From Pseudomonadota bacterium (lineage in GTDB: Bacteria; Pseudomonadota; Alphaproteobacteria; Rhizobiales; Xanthobacteraceae), in NCBI GenBank assembly GCA_023404675.1, contig JAEYAW010000028.1, positions 1 to 64,000 of the forward strand: a stretch of DNA of 64,000 nt, read 5' to 3'. Positions 28,202 through 37,155 of this stretch are shown piece by piece. The notes beneath the pieces were generated by a model. The model worked only from the letters and a program-made list of their open reading frames with translations. It had not been told where the DNA came from and ran no database searches. The stretch's first letter is position 1; every line of letters begins with the position of its first letter. A program made the translations under genes and the position numbers.

Positions 28202-28504
28202 TGGATGAATCTCCTGCCGCAAGCGCCGAGACCATGCGCCTCTCGGCACGGTCTTCGGCGCTTGGGGTCTTGGTCGGCTGAGGGGATAATGAAACCGATG
28301 CATCTTCACGACGCTCGGCATTCGGACCGCGCTTGAGCAGCGCAGCCGCTCTTCACCAGGGAGGGTCCGCACCTTCGCGCGACCGTGCGATTCTGCGCGA
28401 GTACGGATTGCCGCCCCGGCGGGGGTGAAGCCCGTCCAGGCCGGCGGACACCAGAACCATCGCCGTGCTGGCCTTATGCAGCGTGAGGGAATGCATCACA
28501 CGCC
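28202..28504. other. mgtA leader region
   Basis: About 300 bases upstream of mgtA with no separate gene. On the minus strand the mgtA frame is open to 28372 and encodes a Pro/Arg-rich stretch (RPRPQAPKTVPRG). Proline-rich leader peptides control mgtA in Salmonella, but here the frame is continuous with mgtA and I could not identify a riboswitch. Confidence 0.45.
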
Positions 28505-28801
28505 TCACGCCGCAAAGCGACCATGCTGGTAAACTGCAAGAAGGAGTCCGGCGCGCTCGATCAATCGGCGCAACCCGCCGCCCGTGTCTGGTTCGGCGTC
28601 AAGCATCCAGATGCATTCGAGCCGACCGGTCTCGCCATTGACACGCCACGCCGCGACCAGTCGAGTCCGGTTCGTGCGGGGAGACTTCGTGAAAGGACGG
28701 TCACGCTCGCATCGCGGGTCGGCGAATGCGGGATTGCGTTTCGGCGAGGCGATCCGCGAAACGCGGAGCGAAGCCGGCAGAGTAAAAAATTGGAGAGTCA
28801 T
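28505..28801 (-). CDS. Conserved-looking small hypothetical protein (98 aa)
   Basis: Very good ribosome binding site (GGAGGTGA, 5 bases before the ATG). The C-terminal half (TRLVAAWRVNGETGRLECIWMLDAE, then RRLIERAGLLL) has the alternating pattern of a small alpha/beta protein and resembles short hypothetical proteins of Rhizobiales as I remember them; no function is known to me. It lies upstream of mgtA on the same strand and could be the first gene of the magnesium island transcript. Confidence 0.6.
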   Translation of the reverse strand: MTLQFFTLPASLRVSRIASPKRNPAFADPRCERDRPFTKSPRTNRTRLVAAWRVNGETGRLECIWMLDAEPDTGGGLRRLIERAGLLLAVYQHGRFAA

Positions 28802-29386
28802 GTCTCACCTCCGTGACGAGCCGCTCGGCCGTCACAGGCGAGACTGATGATTCAGACTCGCGAGAACGACCTGAGCGGCACGCTTGCTCGACTACTGTCG
28901 CTTGGCATTGCTCGTTGATCCTCATGCGTCGGCAGCGGGTTGGAGCCGCTAGATGACATTGGCTGGATATCACCGTCATTCCTTGAGTGACAGTGTCTTG
29001 CGGGGTTGATCCGATATACAAAACAATATCCGGGATATACCATCGTATATTGTAAGGTCTTCGGCGATAACTACCTGCGCAATATCAAGCCGCTTAGACT
29101 CACCGGACACGGGCGCGTCGACTTCACTAGCGATGTGATCGCTCTGATTTATTTCGATCCGAGGTCTAGTGTGGGTATCGATATGGTTCTTGTCGAGCGC
29201 ATCGTCGCGCGAAGCCCTCGTCTTCGGCGATTGCTTTATTCGTTGTCCTTAACCTTTCTGAAAGCGGCGTTTCGGTTTCGCCGCACGGGCTTGGATGCCT
29301 TTGCCCGACCGACATTGCGTTTATCGCAGTGTCTCTTTCGTACTGCCTCTTCGCGGATACGACGTCGTTATGCAGCCGAGCCGAAA
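28802..29386. other. A/T-rich divergent intergenic region
   Basis: Between the 98-residue minus-strand gene and the plus-strand membrane protein. It contains the perfect dyad at 29035-29050 inside an A/T-rich patch (about 29010-29060). A plus-strand frame is open from 29006 into the downstream gene, but its N-terminal part is not protein-like. Confidence 0.5.
29035..29050. promoter_or_regulatory. Dyad box ATATAC-CATC-GTATAT
   Basis: Perfect inverted repeat with 6-base arms and a 4-base centre. It lies in the divergent region upstream of both the 98-residue gene before mgtA and the plus-strand small genes. It matches the box at 20084-20099 at 14 of 16 positions and resembles TodT/StyR-type operators of FixJ-family regulators. 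Confidence 0.55.
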
Positions 29387-29647
29387 ATGACGTCGGACTC
29401 GCGCTTTGTGCTCCGTCGCCTTTCTCTCAAACTTTTGATCGTGCTGATCTTTGCCGGTGCTCAAAGCCCGCTGCCCTGGGGATTCGGGAAAGCGCTTACG
29501 ATGATGCTGTTTATGAGCGCGGCTATCAGCTGTGCCTTGGCCCTCATGAACCACCAACGATTCAGATTGGGAGTCTTGAGCTACTGGGACGAATCTTTGG
29601 CCTTTGTCCTGCTCGGCCAAACCGCGCGGATGGTGTTTCTACGTTGA
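29387..29647 (+). CDS. Small membrane protein (86 aa)
   Basis: Two hydrophobic segments (LKLLIVLIFAGAQSPLPW and LTMMLFMSAAISCALALM) followed by a short amphipathic C-terminus. The ATG at 29387 is chosen because the preceding in-frame sequence back to 29006 is not coherent; its ribosome binding site is weak. It precedes the PilZ gene on the same strand. No family recognised. Confidence 0.5.
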   Translation: MTSDSRFVLRRLSLKLLIVLIFAGAQSPLPWGFGKALTMMLFMSAAISCALALMNHQRFRLGVLSYWDESLAFVLLGQTARMVFLR

Positions 29648-29792
29648 AGTATTGCGAGTGCGCTATGCCGGGGGCTCTCGTCTTCAAAATACTCGCCAAT
29701 AACCTGCCACGCGATACGGGAATCGCGAAGGTGGCCGTCGAGGCGAGACGCGGGGCAGCGACAACCGCCTGCGGCGTCGTTTGGTATTGGTT

Positions 29793-30038
29793 ATGACGGA
29801 GCGTCGCACCACTCGCCGTCGCCGCACGCTGTTGACGGGGAAGATCATTCTCAATCAGCGATCGTCCGTGATAAGTTGCGTCGTCCGAAACTTGTCGGAC
29901 ACAGGCGCCTGCCTCGAAGTTCCTGCTGCCCTGAACATTCCGGATGCCTTCGAGCTGAAAATAGAACCTGGCGGCGCTTGCTCACAGTGTCGAATAGTCT
30001 GGCGGAGCGCTACGCGCATCGGCGTGGCGTTCGATTGA
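29793..30038 (+). CDS. Single-domain PilZ protein
   Basis: 81 residues forming one PilZ domain: N-terminal Arg cluster (ERRTTRRRR) in the RxxxR position and the NLSDTGACLE motif equivalent to (D/N)xSxxG, ending in RIGVAFD. Both motifs contact cyclic di-GMP in active PilZ proteins, so it probably binds that messenger. A start 12 bases upstream (29781) is possible. No diguanylate cyclase is in the window. Confidence 0.82.
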   Translation: MTERRTTRRRRTLLTGKIILNQRSSVISCVVRNLSDTGACLEVPAALNIPDAFELKIEPGGACSQCRIVWRSATRIGVAFD

Positions 30039-30586
30039 CACAAAGCTAGAACGCGCCTTCACTTTCAAGGGCGAGTGTAAAGGCGCTGGCCCGAGATACT
30101 GGCCGCGCGCACGGCGCTGCAGGCGTGACGGCTGATATGGCCGGACGGCAGGCTACAGAAATAACAAGGACAATGTGTGGGGGAAAGAGCCAATCTCACA
30201 AGGAGAATGGCGCGCCGTACTGGATAAAAGTGCGAACGCATATGTGATTGAATCTGCGATTAATTTATTTTGGGGCATCGTGATCCTCTCATCTTTCAGC
30301 GTTCGCCGGCTGCCGCCAATAGCCCCACCCAAACGGGTGCGCCGAACCGAACGCGGAGCTGATATCGGACCAAGTACAAGGTATCCGGTATTTTGCTTCT
30401 CCCGGGTCTATGAGGAAATGACTAGCTCTTTCCAAATCTGGGCCGCGTACGCAGTGGCTCTCTCCTAGTCCTGAAGTCCGCGGCATGTGTGATTGGGTAC
30501 CGCTGGAATACATCGCAGAAAATCCCATTCTGCAGCGATGCAAATATCGAGTGCAAAATCGATTAAAAAATAGAGAGCTCCGCGAA
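30039..30586. other. Intergenic region between PilZ and VIT genes
   Basis: No convincing gene. The first 50 bases hold the inverted repeat at 30053-30086, possibly terminating the PilZ transcript. A plus-strand frame at 30175-30468 lacks a binding site and a recognisable domain. Confidence 0.5.
30053..30086 (+). terminator. Possible terminator hairpin after the PilZ gene
   Basis: GCGCCTT and AAGGCGC pair perfectly, and CACT/AGTG inside extends the stem with a small bulge. It begins 14 bases after the PilZ stop. No T-run follows, so a factor-dependent terminator or RNA-end hairpin is as likely as an intrinsic one. Confidence 0.4.
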
Positions 30587-31282
30587 CTAGACGGCTCGAC
30601 CGATGAGGGCACCAATGGTCGCAGTTGAGGCCATGGCGACTGCTCCCCAAAACACGACCCGAAGAGTGGGTTTCCATATGCTGGCGCCGCCAGCGCGAGC
30701 GCCGATCGCTCCGAGAACGCCAAGTCCGATGAGGCAGGCAATGGAGACGGTCCAGGTGGCGGTCCAGGCCGGCGACAGGAGAGCGACGGCCAGCGGCAAA
30801 GTCGCGCCAGATGCGAAGGTGACCGCCGAAGTGAAAGCCGCTTGAACTGGCTTCGCCATCACATGACTGGTCAGTCCGAGTTCATCCCGCGCATGGGCCC
30901 CGAAGGCGTCCTTTGCCATCATCTGCTCGGCGACCTGTCGCGCCAGTTCGGGCGTTACACCACGCTGCTCGTAGATCGCGGCGAGTTCGGCCAGCTCCGC
31001 TTCAGGTTGCGTGGCAAGTTCGCGGCGCTCACGCGCCATGTCGGCTTCTTCCGTATCGGCCTGGGAACTGACCGACACATATTCGCCTGCAGCCATCGAC
31101 ATTGCTCCGGCGACGAGCCCCGCTACGCCAGCAACCAGAATTTCGTGGGAAGCGGCGGTCGCGGCGGCAACACCGACGATCAGACTCGATGTTGAAATCA
31201 GCCCGTCATTGGCGCCTAGCACCGCTGCGCGAAGCCAACCTATTCGTTCGATCAGATGGTTCTCTTTATGAAGGGCTCGCAT
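30587..31282 (-). CDS. VIT1/CCC1-family iron/manganese transporter
   Basis: 231 residues with the vacuolar iron transporter signature at the N-terminus (RAAVLGANDGLISTSSLIVGV), five hydrophobic segments and a charged cytoplasmic loop in the middle (ELATQPEAELAELAAIYEQRG) that binds metal in plant VIT1. Bacterial members are thought to move Fe2+ or Mn2+ out of the cytoplasm. It is separated by about 120 bases from the efflux operon on the same strand. Confidence 0.9.
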   Translation of the reverse strand: MRALHKENHLIERIGWLRAAVLGANDGLISTSSLIVGVAAATAASHEILVAGVAGLVAGAMSMAAGEYVSVSSQADTEEADMARERRELATQPEAELAELAAIYEQRGVTPELARQVAEQMMAKDAFGAHARDELGLTSHVMAKPVQAAFTSAVTFASGATLPLAVALLSPAWTATWTVSIACLIGLGVLGAIGARAGGASIWKPTLRVVFWGAVAMASTATIGALIGRAV

Positions 31283-31401
31283 GGAACATGGTCCTGAATT
31301 ACATTTCTAAGGCTTTGTAACGCGGCGCTGAGCACATAGGAAAAGGCGCCTTGCCTTCGAGATCGATCTGGAAACTTGGCCGGTCAGGCTGATCAATGAT
31401 G

Positions 31402-31884
31402 CTATCTTCCGATGAAACGCCTACCGTTCCATCGCCACATACGCTGTAGTCCAAAGCCGCATTCAACTTCAATCGCCGGAGTGTTGTCCAGGCCTCTCAA
31501 CGTGACTTCATTTGCCCTGACACTCATCACCAGATGATATCGTCCGTGGTGCGACATGTAGACCTGATGGAGGCATTTTCCGCTGCTACAAAACGTAAGG
31601 CGGTCGCCACATCTGAGTTCATGAAGATGAAGAGCGATGAGACGAACGTTCCCAACGTCAATGAAGCGGCTGAAGCCACGCGTTGTTGTCAATTCATCGC
31701 CACATACCTTCCTGTATTTTTGAAGGCCTGCCCGCACTTCCGCCGGCAGGTTTTGCACGTAGAAAGGACTGGGTTGATTGTCATGGACAGGAGAACTTGC
31801 GAGCGAGAGGGCCGGCGAGACAAAGAAAAGTGACGTCATAGCGGCTAAGATTGCCACGTCACGGAGCCGATTCGATCTTTTCAT
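31402..31884 (-). CDS. Cys-containing secreted protein coupled to czcA
   Basis: 160 residues with a signal peptide (VAILAAMTSLFFVSPALSLA) and a mature domain containing five cysteines (KVCGDE, LRCGDRLTFCSSGKC, VECGFG). The ATG overlaps the stop of the efflux pump gene (ATGA), so it is translationally coupled and probably exported to the periplasm with the pump. It is not a membrane fusion adaptor: it has no coiled-coil hairpin or lipoyl domain. Its CGDE/Cys pattern suggests disulfides or metal binding. Confidence 0.65.
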   Translation of the reverse strand: MKRSNRLRDVAILAAMTSLFFVSPALSLASSPVHDNQPSPFYVQNLPAEVRAGLQKYRKVCGDELTTTRGFSRFIDVGNVRLIALHLHELRCGDRLTFCSSGKCLHQVYMSHHGRYHLVMSVRANEVTLRGLDNTPAIEVECGFGLQRMWRWNGRRFIGR

Positions 31885-34800
31885 GCTGAAACCTCCACTT
31901 CCAACGGCTGTTTCTCTCGTTCGACGACGGCTGCGGAGCGGCGCTCCATCCATCGGTAGATCGCCGGCAACAGCAGCAGCGTCAGAACGGTGGACGACAG
32001 GACGCCGCCGATGACGACAGTGGCGAGCGGTCGTTGCACCTCCGCTCCCGCGCCCTGTGAAATCGCCATCGGTACGAAGCCGATTCCCGCGACCATGGCG
32101 GTCGACAATACCGGACGGAGCCGATCCGTGGCGGCTTGCCGGACTGCCTCGATAACAGGCAGCTTCCGCCGCAACGCATTGATATGATCGATCAGAACGA
32201 GACCATTCAGCATCGCGATGCCGGAGACCGCGATAAAGCCGATCGCGGCGGTGATCGAGAATGGCATGTCACGTAGCCAGAGTGCCAGCACGCCACCGGT
32301 GATCGCAAACGGAATACCGGTATAGACGACGGCGGCATGACGGACGCTCCCCAACGCCGAATAAACGAGCAAGAAGATCATCAGCAGCGCCGCCGGCACG
32401 ACGATCATCAGACGGGCTCGGGCCGCTTCTAGCTGACGGAACTGGCCTCCGAACTCGATGCGATAGGATTCAGGCAGCGCAAGCTTGCCGTCGAGGCGTG
32501 CACGCGCTGCGGTCACATAACCTTCGATGTCGCTGGTGTTGAGATTGACCATCAAGGCGGCGCGGCGCTTACCATTGTCGTGCAGGATCGGTTCGACCGT
32601 TCTCATCTCGCGCAGACTTGCAACGCGGTCCAGCGGCACAAGGCCGGACGCGCCGACGCGCAATGGAAGGGAGAGGATCGATTTTGTGTCCGCGCGTAAG
32701 GACTCGGGCATACGAACGACGATCGCGTGTCGATGCTCTCCGTCCGCGATGAAGCCGACCTCGTCCCCACCGATCGCTGACGCAATGGCACGGTTGACCT
32801 CGGCGGTTCCCAGCCCCAACCGCACCATCGCGTCGTGATTGATCTCGACCACCACACTGTGGGTGCGGCTGGCCGCTTCGAATGCGGCATTGGCGGTGCC
32901 GGGCACGCCTTGCAATTCCTCTCGCGCCTGCGCGGCGAGCCGCTCAAGCACGTCGTAGTCGTCTCCGAATATCTTGACCGACAGATCCGCCCGCGTGCCC
33001 TCCAACATTTCGTTGAAGCGCATCTCGATAGGCTGCGCGAAAAGGAATGACTGCTCCGGCGCCAGCGCAGTGGCAGCCTTTTCGATCGCCGCAACCAGCT
33101 CGCTCTTGTTGCGCGGCATGTCCGGACCTTGCGGCCATTGGTCGAGCGGCTTGTAGAAGATGTAGAGGTCGTTCTCATTCGGCGGCATCGGGTCGGTCGC
33201 AACCGCGCTGGTGCCGATGCGGGAGAAGGTTCGGGTCACTTGCGGAAAGCGACGCAAAATTTCACGCTCGGTTTGCTGCTCGATCTCAAGGCTACGGTCG
33301 AGCGACATCCCCACGGGCTTGTAGACCATCGCCGTGATGGAGCCCTCATCGAGGCGTGGCGTAAACTGCGAGCCAAGGGTCAGGAATATCCTCAATGCCA
33401 CGGCCAACAGGACTGCCGATGGAACGAGAAGGGCAGCGGGATGACGGAGGGCGAAGTCCAGGACGGGACGGTAGCCCCGGATCACGAGGCCGGCGAAGCC
33501 ACCGTTATGCGTGATGTGGTTGTCGGCGGTTATCTCCGGGAGAGAATCTTCCTTTTCACTGACGCTCGGCTGACGCACCTTCTCGCCTCGTAGCAGCCGG
33601 GCGCACAGCGCCGGCACTAGCGTAAAGGTAACGATCAGCGCCGCTGCCAGCGCCAGCATCACGGCTTGCGCCATCGGCTGAAACAGCTTCCCCTCGACGC
33701 CGCCCAGGCTGAGTACCGGCACATAAACCAGCGCGATGATGGCCATGCCGAAGAACACGGGCCGCGCCACGCCCCCCGCAGCGTTGATGACGATGCGACG
33801 GCGTTCATCGGCCGTCAGCTCGCGCCCCTTGAGGCGCTGTGCCTCGCCCATCAGACGCAATGTGTTTTCCACGACGACGATCGCGCCATCTACGACCAGG
33901 CCGAAGTCGAGCGCGCCGAGGCTCATCAGATTGCCCGATATACCGAGCGCATGCATGCCCGAGATCATCATGAGAAAGGCCAGCGGGATGACCGACGCGA
34001 CGATAAATGCCGCGCGCCAGTTGCCGACCACGATCAGCAATACGACGGCGACCAGCAACGCTCCCTCGCCAAGGTTGCGCTCGACCGTCGCGATGGTGCG
34101 ATCCACCAATTCTGAACGATCGTACTGAACCTGAAGGATCATGCCTTTGGGCAGCGCGGCGCGCAGGTTCGGCAATTGCGCATCGACGCGCCGGGCAACG
34201 TCCCGGCTGTTCTGCCCGACCAGCATCATCACTGTGCCGAGCACGGTTTCCTTGCCGTTGGTGGTCGCGGCGCCATCGCGTGGAGCATGGCCGATGGTCA
34301 CGGTCGCCAGATCCGCTACAGTCAGCGGCCGCACGCCACCTGCGAATTTCACGGGTAATGCGCGGATCATCTCCGCCGTCGTGACACGCGCTTCGGTTCG
34401 GACGGTGAAGCGTTGGCCGTTCTTGGTGATGGTCCCGCCGCCGGCATTGGCGACGTTGGCGCCAACAGCCTGGGCAAGCTCGCTCGGCGTGATGCCCGCT
34501 GTCGTGAGCTTCTTCAGATCAGGCTCGATGACAAACTGACGTTCGAGGCCGCCGTTGGAATTGACGTCGGCGACCCCCTCGATCGCGCGCAGCATCGGGC
34601 GCACGATATATTCCTGAGCCTCGAACAACTCCATCAGTTGTTGCCGCTCGTCCAAATCGGACGGCGGTTGCGCCCATTCGAGTGTGTAGTACCAGATTTC
34701 GCCAAGCCCGGTGGTGATCGGAGCGAGGCGCGGCGATGATCCGGCTGGCAGCATGTCGCGCACTGCGGAAAGCCGCTCGTTGACGAATTGGCGTGCGCGA

Positions 34801-35111
34801 AGCTGGTCCGTGCCGTCCTGATAGATGAGCGTGACCTGTGACAGTCCGGTCTTGGTGAGCGATCGCATTTCCCGCAGGCCCGGCTGACCACCCATGCTGC
34901 GCTCGATGGGCAGCGTCACAAGACGCTCGATTTCCTCTGGCGCCAGGGCAGGAACAGTCGTGTTGATCTGCACCTGCACGCCTGTGATGTCGGGAATGAC
35001 ATCGATTTGCAGATTCACGAAAGACCAGATTCCAAGACCAGCGATCAGCAAAGCGATGATCATCACCGTGGCTGGTCGACCGGTTGTCCATTCCAGAATC
35101 CGCCGCGTCAT
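31881..35111 (-). CDS. czcA: HME-RND heavy-metal efflux pump CzcA-like
   Basis: 1076 residues of a proton-driven RND pump. The N-terminus (LEWTTGRPATVMIIALLIAG, QIDVIPDITGVQVQINT) is the CzcA/CusA signature. Helix 4 reads DFGLVVDGAIVVVEN, the form linked to divalent cations (Zn, Co, Cd, Ni) rather than the CusA copper/silver form. Two periplasmic domains lie between helices 1-2 and 7-8. The start overlaps the CzcC stop. Exact substrate is not shown by the sequence; nickel or cobalt would fit the RcnR-like sensor on the same element. Confidence 0.92.
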   Translation of the reverse strand: MTRRILEWTTGRPATVMIIALLIAGLGIWSFVNLQIDVIPDITGVQVQINTTVPALAPEEIERLVTLPIERSMGGQPGLREMRSLTKTGLSQVTLIYQDGTDQLRARQFVNERLSAVRDMLPAGSSPRLAPITTGLGEIWYYTLEWAQPPSDLDERQQLMELFEAQEYIVRPMLRAIEGVADVNSNGGLERQFVIEPDLKKLTTAGITPSELAQAVGANVANAGGGTITKNGQRFTVRTEARVTTAEMIRALPVKFAGGVRPLTVADLATVTIGHAPRDGAATTNGKETVLGTVMMLVGQNSRDVARRVDAQLPNLRAALPKGMILQVQYDRSELVDRTIATVERNLGEGALLVAVVLLIVVGNWRAAFIVASVIPLAFLMMISGMHALGISGNLMSLGALDFGLVVDGAIVVVENTLRLMGEAQRLKGRELTADERRRIVINAAGGVARPVFFGMAIIALVYVPVLSLGGVEGKLFQPMAQAVMLALAAALIVTFTLVPALCARLLRGEKVRQPSVSEKEDSLPEITADNHITHNGGFAGLVIRGYRPVLDFALRHPAALLVPSAVLLAVALRIFLTLGSQFTPRLDEGSITAMVYKPVGMSLDRSLEIEQQTEREILRRFPQVTRTFSRIGTSAVATDPMPPNENDLYIFYKPLDQWPQGPDMPRNKSELVAAIEKAATALAPEQSFLFAQPIEMRFNEMLEGTRADLSVKIFGDDYDVLERLAAQAREELQGVPGTANAAFEAASRTHSVVVEINHDAMVRLGLGTAEVNRAIASAIGGDEVGFIADGEHRHAIVVRMPESLRADTKSILSLPLRVGASGLVPLDRVASLREMRTVEPILHDNGKRRAALMVNLNTSDIEGYVTAARARLDGKLALPESYRIEFGGQFRQLEAARARLMIVVPAALLMIFLLVYSALGSVRHAAVVYTGIPFAITGGVLALWLRDMPFSITAAIGFIAVSGIAMLNGLVLIDHINALRRKLPVIEAVRQAATDRLRPVLSTAMVAGIGFVPMAISQGAGAEVQRPLATVVIGGVLSSTVLTLLLLPAIYRWMERRSAAVVEREKQPLEVEVSA

Positions 35112-36382
35112 CGGGACACGCCGTCGAAGCTGCGGCCGCCATTGAGCGCCCGAAGTTGAAGCATCGCTTCCATAGCCTCACGTCGCGTGTCGAGCAGAGC
35201 CGACAGCGCGTCCAGATACTGGCGCTGCATCTCGACGTAAGTTGCGATCGGGATCGCTCCCTGGCGATAACTATCGGCGGCGGCGGTAGCTGCGGCCGCA
35301 AATTTCTCGGTGGCCCCGGCTGGCCAGCCCGCAAGGGCTCGACGCTTCGCCTCGTAGTAGGCTGCCTGTTCGTAAACCTGCCTCGCGATCCGTCGGTTGG
35401 CGGCGAGCAGGGCCGCATCGCCCTGGGATTGACGGCTCAACTCCTGTGCGAGGCCAGCAGCCTGGCTATTCCAAAGCGGCAACGTCGTCGTCAGCCGTAT
35501 GCCGAAATTGGTCTCGCGGCTGTCTGACTTCGCGCGATTGAAGTAGGGACCGACTGAGACGTTCGGCACACGCGCTGCTTGTGCGAGGTCAACGCGCAAC
35601 CCTTGCTGCTGCAATTGCGCGCGCAGCGACTGAATCTCGAAATTGTTGATGCCAGCTTGTTGCGCCATGCGCTCGACCGACGGAAGGCCGGGCAGCGTGA
35701 TATCGGGCGGAGCAATGCGGAGCCGCGCTTTGAGCGGCGCGCCGCGAAGTTGATTCAGTTCGTAGACGATCGTGCTGGTCTCGGAATCAGCCATCGCGGC
35801 ATTTCGCTCCGCCGTGATGGCACCCGCATCCAGAATGGCCGTGTCCAGCGTGGTGGCGATGCCCGCCGGATCCCGCTGCTCCACAACGCGTGCAAGCTCG
35901 CGCATCCGCGCGGCAACGTCGCGTGCCGCGGCGGCTTTCCGCTCGGCCGCGAACAAGGCATATCCCAAAGAGCGTGCCCGGCTTGCGAGCGTTGCGTCGA
36001 ATTGCGCAAGACCGAGCCGCGCCAGCGCGATCTGATGCTCGGCGATGGCGCGACGGAGCGCCCCGCGTCCGGCAAAGTCGAGCGGCTGCATAATCGACAA
36101 GCCATATGTCGGCCCGGCGCCTTTCGGTGCACCTGTCAGGCCGTCGGCCATCCGGCGTTCGCCTAACTCGAATGCAGCTTCAGGGTCCGGCAGGCGATCA
36201 GCCGCGTCGCGCTCAACACCTGCAAGCCCGATCTGCTGGAAATAAAAGCGTCGTTCGGGGTTACTTGCCACGACGGAATTGGCAAGTGCATCAATCGACA
36301 GCACGGCGGCCTGCTGAGCGAAGGCTGGGGTCACCAAGATAATTGTTGATATGCGAACGATTATCAGGAGCAATTTTAACAT
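35108..36382 (-). CDS. czcC: CzcC/TolC-like outer membrane efflux protein
   Basis: 424 residues: signal peptide (LLLIIVRISTIILVTPAFAQ) and two repeats of the outer membrane efflux protein fold, seen as paired long helical segments (LAARRxA-like ELARVVEQRDPAG region and a second EKFAAAATAAADSY region). ATG 36382 is preferred over a GTG at 36400 because it places the signal peptide at the N-terminus. It overlaps czcA directly, where an adaptor gene normally stands. The promoter lies in the divergent gap to the response regulator at 36496. Confidence 0.85.
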   Translation of the reverse strand: MLKLLLIIVRISTIILVTPAFAQQAAVLSIDALANSVVASNPERRFYFQQIGLAGVERDAADRLPDPEAAFELGERRMADGLTGAPKGAGPTYGLSIMQPLDFAGRGALRRAIAEHQIALARLGLAQFDATLASRARSLGYALFAAERKAAAARDVAARMRELARVVEQRDPAGIATTLDTAILDAGAITAERNAAMADSETSTIVYELNQLRGAPLKARLRIAPPDITLPGLPSVERMAQQAGINNFEIQSLRAQLQQQGLRVDLAQAARVPNVSVGPYFNRAKSDSRETNFGIRLTTTLPLWNSQAAGLAQELSRQSQGDAALLAANRRIARQVYEQAAYYEAKRRALAGWPAGATEKFAAAATAAADSYRQGAIPIATYVEMQRQYLDALSALLDTRREAMEAMLQLRALNGGRSFDGVSR

Positions 36383-36495
36383 TGGCACGAGTCTCAACAC
36401 TGACTTCTAGACGCCTGATTGCCACGCTAGTCTGAACACAAGCTGTCAGCGTAAATGCAGGTTGATCCAGTATCGGACTGCAGCAATCAGGAGAC

Positions 36496-37155
36496 ATGAC
36501 CATTCGCATTCTTCTTGTCGAAGACGATCAGGACATTGGCGCCCGCCTGAAGGAAGGGTTGGCCAGCTTTGGCTTTGTCGTTGAGCATGTGGAAGATGGT
36601 GAGCACGCCCTTTCCTTCGCGCTGCAAGAAGAATTCGACGCGATCGTTCTCGATCTCGGTTTACCCGGCCTGTCAGGCATCGAGGTCTTACGGAGGTTGC
36701 GACGTACCGGGGCCGCCACACCGGTCCTGATCCTGACGGCGCGCAGCAGCTGGACTGAGAAGGTGGAAGGTCTCAATGCAGGGGCTGATGACTATGTGGC
36801 GAAGCCGTTTCACGTCGACGAAGTCGCAGCTCGCCTGCGCGCGCTGATGCGGCGCGTCGCGGGCCAAGCCACCTCCGAATTGCGCCACGGAGATATCGTG
36901 CTTGACCCCGTTGCCGGCACCGCCAATGTTGCGGGCCAGCCGATCGAATTGACGGCACAGGAATTTCGCCTGCTCCACCTCTTCCTGCATCGCGTCGGCC
37001 GCGTCGTGACGCAAGCCGAGTTGCTCGACCATCTCTACGGCCTGAATGAGGAACGCAGCTCGAATACGATCGAGGTCTATGTCGGTCGGCTGCGACGCAA
37101 AATCGGCCGCGATACCATCAGGACCCTGCGCGGTCTGGGCTACAGGTTCGGCTGA
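36496..37155 (+). CDS. OmpR/PhoP-family response regulator
   Basis: 219 residues: receiver domain (ILLVEDDQDIGARL, Asp near residue 53 in VLDLGLPG, Lys in YVAKPF) and an OmpR winged helix (GDIVLDPVAGTANVAGQPIELTAQEFRLL region, ending RTLRGLGYRF). AGGAG precedes the ATG. Divergent from the efflux operon by about 110 bases, so it probably controls it, as CzcR does elsewhere. Overlaps the kinase gene by one base. Confidence 0.93.
   Translation: MTIRILLVEDDQDIGARLKEGLASFGFVVEHVEDGEHALSFALQEEFDAIVLDLGLPGLSGIEVLRRLRRTGAATPVLILTARSSWTEKVEGLNAGADDYVAKPFHVDEVAARLRALMRRVAGQATSELRHGDIVLDPVAGTANVAGQPIELTAQEFRLLHLFLHRVGRVVTQAELLDHLYGLNEERSSNTIEVYVGRLRRKIGRDTIRTLRGLGYRFG

Noticed and set aside
28202..28372. 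Proline-rich mgtL-like leader peptide upstream of mgtA
   Set aside because: The Pro/Arg stretch is in the same frame as mgtA without a stop, so it is not a separate leader peptide; kept only as a note.
30175..30468. 97-codon plus-strand open frame after the PilZ gene
   Set aside because: No binding site, no recognisable pattern, and the composition changes along its length.
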